Shown: piece by piece, positions 37,601-64,000 of the stretch
Position numbering within the stretch: the first letter of the stretch is position 1
How the letters are laid out: each line of letters opens with the position of its first letter
Origin: Pithys albifrons albifrons
Lineage: Eukaryota > Chordata > Aves > Passeriformes > Thamnophilidae
Direction of reading: 5' to 3'
Length of the DNA stretch: 64,000 nucleotides
NCBI RefSeq assembly: GCF_047495875.1
Contig: NC_092466.1
Span: 15,620,561 to 15,684,560 of the forward strand
The notes under the pieces: generated by a model
The model's database searches: none
Seen by the model: only the letters and a program-made list of their open reading frames with translations
What the model was told of the DNA's origin: nothing
Program-made: the position numbers and the translations under genes

Positions 37601-40600
37601 TCATTTCCCAACAGGATTTTTTAAGTCCTTGAAAAACTGAGAGACAGGATTTCCATAAAGCTTTGGGTACTGCTCTGGGGGTGGTCAAACCAGGTGCCAT
37701 CTCAGGAGGCAAAAATCCCCCTTGCCCATTGCCTTTTCAGCAAGCAGAAAAAAAAATACCTCAGTACACAACACCACCCTTGGACAGAGAATGCTTTTTT
37801 ACTCCATTAATTTCTCTGTACTCATCAATGGCCAGATTTGAATTAACTTTTGTCTTTCATATCTTGAGAAGCAGCAAAGGTGGCAGCAATTGGTCACAAT
37901 CAAAGAAATACTGAGGGAAAACACAATGACACTGGGGCTCTGCAGCGCTCTGAAGACCACAATAGCCTCTGAAATATTTTTCTCAAACTGAGTCCAGAAG
38001 AGAAACATGTACAATTATTCCTGTCTCACATCATCATGTGAAAAAGAAAGAGAAGTGAATACAAGAATGAATGCAAGCATTTGTCCCACCATCTGGGAGG
38101 AGATGATAGAGGTAGAGGAAGAGGGATTGCAGGGGGGATGGTAAAAGTTGACCAAGGCTTTCTATTTTTCTGGAGGGATGCTTCACATTCCAACAGTAAA
38201 AATGAAGGAAGTGGACATGAGAGGTAGAGAGAGGGAAAATAGGAAGATGGATTAAGTGCAAGACTGGAGGAACAAGTGAGTCAATTATTAAAAAAAAGAG
38301 GAAGGAACTGTGTGCAGAAATCAACGAGGAGATGGATCTCAGGGGAAGAAACAGCAGCCAAAATGCTCTCAAATCAGAGATGTTGCTGGGGTGAGCAAGA
38401 CAGAAAAGAGTTGGAATATTTCAGGTAATGATAAAATTGTAAACGTCTGTCCTCTGTATGTATTTGAATATGGCATCTGTGTCACCAGCTCTACTCAGAC
38501 AACTGAACATGGCCTTGCTACAAAGACAGGAGAAATCAGCTATGCCAAAGCTGCAAACTGTTGGCTTGCTTTAGAGAAATCAGAAGCAACACATGAAACT
38601 CACAGCGGGAGAGCAAGAGGAAGACCACTGAAAACTATGGGTCATGTCTGAAAACCAGACAAGTACATGAAGTAGATAGAAAGTGAAATGTCAGCAGTGT
38701 AAATGCAGTGAATGCTCAGAAGGAACCAGGAGATGAAGAGGGTCAGGAGTAAGCACTACTGAATGAAGGAAAAAGGCCAGCAGCCATCACTGAGCTGTAC
38801 TCATGGAGGAAGGAGAACACAGCCTGATGCTGGGTAGACTTTAAACCAATACTCTGCTTCCATTGCCCAGCAAAACCTCTCATATAAATCCAGAAAAAGC
38901 AATCCTCTTTCTGTATAAATTCCACAGCCCTTACAGGAACACAGCCTCACCTCAGCATTGCTTAAGGGCTGACATGTCTGCAGAGTGAGGGGTGGAGCAC
39001 AGAGTCCATAGCCTGGGCACAGTAGCTTATTGTCCAGAAAAGAACTGCATGGAAAGTGCATATATTCATAGCACAGACATCTTTGTCCTTTCCACCACTG
39101 AAAATTGGATGTTTCCTTGTATCTTTTCCTTCCAGTTTCCCTTCTGTTAGTTCTTTAGTAACAGCAACATGGAGAATGCTAAAAATAAAGCTATATAAGC
39201 AATGTAATAGGCATGCAATTGCATGTCTATTTACTTTGAAAAAATGATGCTCTATTTCCTGTTCAATGGAAACTACAGTTTGATGTTACAACTATTAGGT
39301 TTTGACTGAATGCAGAAGTTTGACTGAAGCAATGACATGTCCTCCTGTATTTACTATTACCATATGTCACTGATTATATATTTAAGTTGCAAAAATGAAT
39401 TAAATTTTATGGCTTCCTCAAGATAGATTCTCTGTCTTTTGTTATTAACCAGAATGCTTGGAAAACAGTTTAAACCAAAACAGCAGACTTTTGGTACCAT
39501 TTCAGGACCAAAATTGGTTATCATAAATCAAGCACTTAAAGCACCATCATCCAGAAGTCTGAGTAAAGCTTTACAAAGCTGCAACAACCATGGCCAGAGT
39601 AGAGAAAAGGAGTTAATGGAACGCCACAGACTCAGAGATGGAAAAAAAAGAGGAAAAAATAAGAAAGGACACTGTTTCAAGCTCCCTTGCCTGGGGTCTT
39701 ATTCCTTTTGCCTCAAAAGTTATCATATATCCCACATCACAGTGCTTATTTCACTTACTTAGGGAAAGTATCTTCTCTAATCTGGCTACAGAGTATTAGT
39801 GACAATCACATTGCACATATTTTCCAGGAGAAGCCAGCCTTATCCTTTCCAGATTCTTCCTGCTTTCTGGGGAAAAAAATCCCCAATTTTTTTTAATTTT
39901 AACTCCTTCTGTTTCCCATCATGATTTGGATTGCTAACATTTCTATCCCTGCTAGCAGTCTCTGGTGGCTACTGGGCCATTTCTAGAGGACCAGGAGACA
40001 GCAAAGCCCCTGCGCTCCCATCAGGCAGGAAGGAAGTGAATTGCAACCCACAGCCTCTCAGACTGACTTCAGGCCTTAAAGTCAAAGTGATGCAAAGAGA
40101 CATTAGTAAACTCCCCATGTCCATGCTTCCCTCTTCCTCCACGTCCTATATGGACAGCCAGAACTGGAAGAGGACAGTGGTGACTAGAGAAGTCACCACT
40201 GGCAGGGATTGTGGATATTGCAGGCTGTGACACACAAGTTGCAGTGGTGGCAGACATAATGTAAAGCAGAACCTGAGCAGTGCTAGTGAGCATGATAAGG
40301 TTGTCATTCTAACTGAAAACTTAAAGAAGAACAGGTAAAAGGAGTAGGGTTCAGCATAAGAAAAGAAGGACAGCTATGCTGTGCTTGCTGAAGGACTCAC
40401 CAGACAGGATACAGCCAGGACAGGCCTCAGTGAGGACCTTCAAATTCATGTCATACTTTGCCGAAGACTCAATCAATTGAGCATGTGCTAAAGCTTAGTT
40501 TGTTTTGTCTTATTTGGAGCTTTGGAAGATATTTCCTATCTTGACTCATTGAACACACTCCAGCCACACACCTGCAACTTCTGGAGCGCATCCTCTCAGC

Positions 40601-42700
40601 AAGAGGCTGGCTAGCACGTCATCACTTATGCAGAGCAAATCCTACTGCAAGCACATCAGACCACAGCTTTCACATCAGTTCACTTTTACATGCAGCACAT
40701 GTAAGCTAACATCTGGCAAGAACACAAACATGTCCTGATTGAGATGGAGCTCATAGCAACAGATGGTGTTTGATACTGCAGGACCAGAGTGGTTCTACCC
40801 CAAACTGAGCATTATTTCTCTTTTGTGTTTTTACACCCTCTGGCCACATCTTTTTTAGAGTGAAGCTATTGTCATGACGGCTTTGCAGTCCCCTCAAGAC
40901 CATATGCTACACTCAAACTGCAGATCGCTGCATAGTCCTAACATCCAGGTGATTTTGTTCCCATTGAGGCATGTCAGCACATGAAGGAGGGTGCTGATGC
41001 AACCATTACATAGTACATCACTATAACATGAGGTTAACAATACCCTCCAGTGCAGGAGGAAACTATCCCACCAGGCATACAGTAGCTCTGCCTGCAGACA
41101 CAAAAGCAGCACTAGTAGTTAGCAATCTAACAAGCAACATCTGCTGCCTGTCTGGGGGCAATGGATGGAAAAGCCAGCAAAGAACAGCCTACAGTGCCAC
41201 CTCAAGACTGAGAGTTTCATCATAAAGTGAAAAGCGTTTAGAAGCGAAAAACCAGCATCAAACCCAATGTTGCTGTGATTCTGATTGATAAAAGATGTGA
41301 GCAATCACCTCTGCAACCTTACACAGTTACTCTCCGAGATTTTTTTTTCCAGAGCTTTATTTTGCCAGCAGAAGTGCAGAGAGAGATTGCCACCTTGTGG
41401 TTCCTCCTCCTGCAGTGCCATGTTTCTTTCCCCCTTGTACTAGCTGCACCAGTGGTTTCCAAAGTGCTGTTCAAGGATTTGTAGGGACATGGGAAATATG
41501 GACAAGAATACTTTCCAAGTACTTAATGAAATAAAAAAGCAAGCCAGTAATTCACAGTCTTAAGGTCCTATACAGAGAAATTTCTCACTAGAAAACCTGC
41601 CAGGAACCTAACCTACAAGCTAATAAATTTGAGTACCTACTGGCACAGGTACACAGCTCCCAAACACCAATACATCATGCAGTGGCAGTGATGCACAAAA
41701 ACTTTCCATCTTTTTACAGTATTCTCAGCACAAAGTGATCTGCGAGAAATTCAGGGCTGATAACAGCCTGCCGTTGCTAAAATTTGGGATGATCTCAGAG
41801 AGTAGTTCCTACAAGGTCCTAATAAGGAAGGAGCAGCCATGTGCTCATTCCCACCACCTTGTAGATAGGAAGGCAGGAGCAGACTCTGATGATCCCTAGT
41901 TACTTCAGGTACTGCTTAGGGCAGCTTATGAGACCTGTTCCTCAGGTAGTATAAGTTGGGGCAAAGTCTGCAAAAGTAGGTTACCAGTTGCCTCCTCCAC
42001 AAATCATGCCCAGGTGGAGCACTAGGCAGTACCAGTGGAACTAAGGGGGAGTTAGAAAGTGGAGGATCAGCAAGAGCTTGTGAAACAGTACATAGTCCCT
42101 GTGATCACCACGTGAATTTATCAAATTTGGAAAAAATTAATCTTTCTCTCCCAGAGAGGGGGAAGGTTATCTAACACAGCAAGGAGCACAGATCTCCCTG
42201 GGAGCTTTTCATGCATGTCTGCCTGCTGACATATTGACACAGAAAGTGACCTATTTTCATGGGTGTAATAATGAGTAAACAATTAGAATTTTTGAGCACT
42301 TTCTTTTCTTTTTCTTTTATGACATTTTCTGACTAGCTTCCTACTTTGCCACTAAGCCTATTATAGTTGTAAGCAACAGTCTCTTCCAGTTTCCCAGCCT
42401 CATTTCAAGGTCGTGATGGATGTTGGTCCAGGGAAGACACAAAAGTTTCAACAGTCCATAAGTGCATTCTTCAGCACATACTTTTAAAGCTGATAAACCC
42501 TGGCAAGATTCCCCATTAGGTCTAGACATGAGAATAAATGTAGTTACAGTGCGGCACATTTGCTTTCTAGCAAGATTGCAAATCCAATATGCCCCCCATT
42601 TAAAAAAAAAAAAACCAACCAAACAACAAACTACAAAAAACCAAACACTCCCACGGGAAGAAGGGAGGTGAATTTGCGCTAAACAGCTGAAGAGTCGGGC
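34601..42700. other. HPSE2-CNNM1 intergenic DNA
   Basis: Mostly AT-rich sequence with only short, unrecognisable open frames. No coding exon, RNA gene or clear mobile element was found. It contains an 11-bp inverted repeat with a 5-base loop at 40175-40201 (cagtggtgact / agtcaccactg) and several A or T tracts. Distant regulatory elements of either gene could lie here but cannot be identified by eye. Confidence 0.7.
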
Positions 42701-42779
42701 CTCGGCAGGTAGCAGAGGGAAGCTAACTGCAAATCCCAGCTCTAGAGGCTGCTGGCAGAAGTCCTTCAGCAAGCCCAGA

Positions 42780-61824
<19,045 letters not shown>

Positions 61825-62965
61825 GCAGCACTGTGGCTGGAGCACAGTGCTGGAGGCCCATGCAGACTGGAGGTAGGAACATTCATTCCCCAACAAATGG
61901 GAGGTCACTCAATTTAAATAGCATAAATTCAAGTTTCAAGCAGCAAAGCCAAATTATGTGGTTTGGAGCCCATGTAGACATGCATGTTGCTGGGGGCTGG
62001 AGCAGGGTCAAGGGATATAGCAGCAGACTGGATGTCAGAGATTGAGGGAGACTTTGACTCGTGTTTTCACTGGAAATGTGTTTCTGCAGCAATATCCCTG
62101 AGCCTGGCTAGGAAGGGTGTTGCAAGCTTGAGCAGCAGCAGGTCAGAGACAGCAAGCTCTGGCCACCTGCACCAGGCTGTGCTTGTGTCTTCCAGGTCTG
62201 CAGCATGGGGGTCTCCTGCCATGAGGCTCATGTCCAGCAGCAAGAGGTCTGCACTCGCTCGCTGCCTGCCCACCCACTCGTGCCGCCCCTCCCTGCAGGA
62301 CTTGTGCAGAGCCCCATCTCCAGGCGACAAAGGATGTGCCCCCAGCAGGGCTGAACAACCCCGGCGGCCAGGACCAGCTAGGTGGAGTCCAGGGGCCCTT
62401 GCCCAGCTGCTCTCTGGTAGCATCTGGTCTCAAGGAAGAGGTGGAAAAAGGAAAGGTGGAGAAGTGCCTGTCACAGCATCCCTGCAGGCAGAGCAGGGAG
62501 GGGCGGCCCAACCCAGAACTGCCCTTAAAATCATTTCTCATCCCCATCCCAGCAAGGCCCAAAGCCCCTCAGTGCTGGGTGCTGCACAGATGTGGTCTCC
62601 ACCATGAGGAGAATGTGCTATTCATGGGGTGCCACCTGCAGCTCAGGGCCCCAGCACATGTTTGTGCTGTGCCTGGTGACACGCACGCTTGCAGAGCCTT
62701 GCTCACACTGACCATTGACTCAGCCCCACACTCCCGAGCCCCTGCTAGGCACAGGGCAGGGACCCCTACTCACCCCCGAGTGCAGCCCCCTCCCTGGGAA
62801 GGGACTGCTCCAAGCTACATTGGACCATCCTCCTCTCCACACACACCTGCCAGTGTGAGGGAGGCTCACACCAAGCCTTCGGGTTGATACAGACCAGTCA
62901 GTAGTTTTTGTAGAGGCTGAACGCAACAGGGATATTAACATTAAAAGTGATTTTTCCCTGAGCAA
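61825..62965 (+). other. CNNM1: CNNM1 3' UTR (inferred)
   Basis: Sequence from the stop codon to just beyond the first plausible polyadenylation signal. No AATAAA occurs between 61825 and 62965; the variant ATTAAA at 62940-62945, followed by T- and GT-rich bases (gatttttccctg, then ctctctgtgtc), is the best candidate. The true end needs transcript data. Confidence 0.5.
62940..62945 (+). terminator. CNNM1: Candidate polyadenylation signal ATTAAA
   Basis: ATTAAA, the commonest variant signal, about 1.1 kb after the CNNM1 stop, followed by a T-rich then GT-containing stretch. Confidence 0.45.
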
Positions 62966-63450
62966 TGCCCTCTCTGTGTCAATGGGTATAGGGAAAGACG
63001 TGCTAACCCCTCCCACTGGGCCAGGCTGCCCTCCTTCCTACCCATGGCCAGAGGTGGCTGGAGTTACTGGACTCGGCATCACTGAAGTGAGCAAGTAGAG
63101 GAGGAGGACAGTGAGCGCTTCCCAATTTCTCTCCATGAACCAGGGCTCTCTGTTACTCTTGCTGCCAGAAGAGCACTTGGTGTGCGGCGAATTACGTCAT
63201 AGCAATGCAGACCGCTGTGCAGAGTGGGGAAGAACAGGAGTTAACATCAAGCCATTGCAAACACAATAGTGGGAATACATATGCTGGAGTACAGCCTGAC
63301 AGATAATAACAGAAATCTCACAATCCACCCACGGTGATAAAGCTTTAGCTAGAATAACTGCAACTCTGTCTGGGCACTGCCTCTTCTAAGGAAACACACA
63401 GCAATTGAAGGCTGGACAGAGGAAAAGCATGGACTGGAAAACAACCTCCC
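62966..63450 (+). other. CNNM1 downstream flank
   Basis: Intergenic sequence after the inferred CNNM1 end. No coding similarity or repeat recognised. Confidence 0.6.
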
Positions 63451-63454
63451 CCAA

Positions 63455-63745
63455 AGGCTGAAGAAAACAGAGTCGCTTAACCTTAACTGGTAAAGGATGT
63501 GAAGGGGAGAGAGGAAGTTTTCAAATACCTAAAAAGCTGTTGTAAAGAGGAAAGGAATAATCTGTTCTCTGTTGCCATGGTAAATGGCATAATGGGTAAT
63601 GAGCTTACACCACAGAAAAGGAGAAAATTAGGTCACTTGCTAGGAAAAACAAGGCTGGTAAGACTAGCAAAGCACTGATACAAACTACATGTGGGGTGGG
63701 CCAGGCTCTACACATGGAGGTCTTCAAGAACAAAAGTGTAAGCAG
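63455..63745 (+). mobile_element. CR1 LINE 3' ORF2 fragment
   Basis: Clear CR1-type blocks in the plus orientation: gttttcaaatacctaaaaag (63518), ctgttgtaaagaggaaagga (63537), aataatctgttctctgttgc (63557), then taatgagcttacacc and tggaggtcttcaagaacaaa (63715). It is less decayed than the copies in HPSE2 intron 3. The last 250 bases of the window after it show nothing recognisable. Confidence 0.8.
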
Positions 63746-64000
63746 ATGTCAGAAATACCAAAAGCAGAGTTGGTTCCTTAAGTCCTTCTCCCAGGATCAC
63801 CCCTACAACTCATCCTTTAACCACTTCCCTTTTATGGATGGACACCAAGTCAAGAAAAAGCTCCCCACCTGCAAAGAGAAAAGGCTGCTTCTGGCTCTCT
63901 ATTATGCAACATGACATAATCTAAAAAGGGAAAGCAAGAGATTCCAGGTACTGTCTCTGTGCAAACACAGCAACAGAACAAGGCACTATTTTTGCCTGTT

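Noticed and set aside
40175..40201. 11-bp inverted repeat with 5-base loop
   Set aside because: Short enough to arise by chance and not linked to a mobile element or gene; recorded only within the intergenic entry.

Overview
This is a window of vertebrate nuclear DNA, most likely from a bird. The protein sequences are vertebrate, genes are split by GT-AG introns, the interspersed repeats I can name are all CR1-type LINE fragments, repeat density is low, and GC-rich promoter islands alternate with AT-rich introns. A non-avian reptile cannot be excluded from the sequence alone.

Two protein-coding genes lie head to head. On the minus strand, the first three coding exons of HPSE2 (heparanase-2, a secreted and catalytically inactive relative of heparanase) occupy 19354-32270, and the rest of that gene lies beyond the left edge. 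On the plus strand, a complete CNNM1 (cyclin M1, a DUF21/CBS membrane protein of the CNNM/CorC magnesium-handling family) runs from 43278 to 61824 in 12 coding exons. All splice phases agree, giving a predicted protein of 939 residues. The neighbour order matches human 10q24.2, where HPSE2 and CNNM1 are adjacent and divergent.

Layout: 1-19353 is HPSE2 intron 3 (partial), with three CR1 remnants and a perfect 25-bp inverted repeat. 19516-30835 is HPSE2 intron 2, with an isolated CpG-rich island near 22.4-23.0 kb. 30.1-32.3 kb is the GC-rich 5' end of HPSE2 (exons 2 and 1). 32271-43277 is the roughly 11-kb intergenic region: a promoter-proximal island with a perfect 3 x 75 bp tandem repeat, a GC-rich block to about 34.6 kb, AT-rich DNA to about 42.7 kb, then the CNNM1 promoter island. 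43278-61824 is CNNM1, followed by its 3' UTR to a probable ATTAAA signal near 62.94 kb and then a CR1 fragment.

The two genes share no pathway visible here. HPSE2 acts extracellularly on heparan sulfate biology, and CNNM1 is a membrane protein of mainly neural expression in mammals. Their link in this window is positional. No RNA gene, CRISPR array or prokaryotic feature was seen. Most long open frames in the GC-rich blocks are by-products of base composition.
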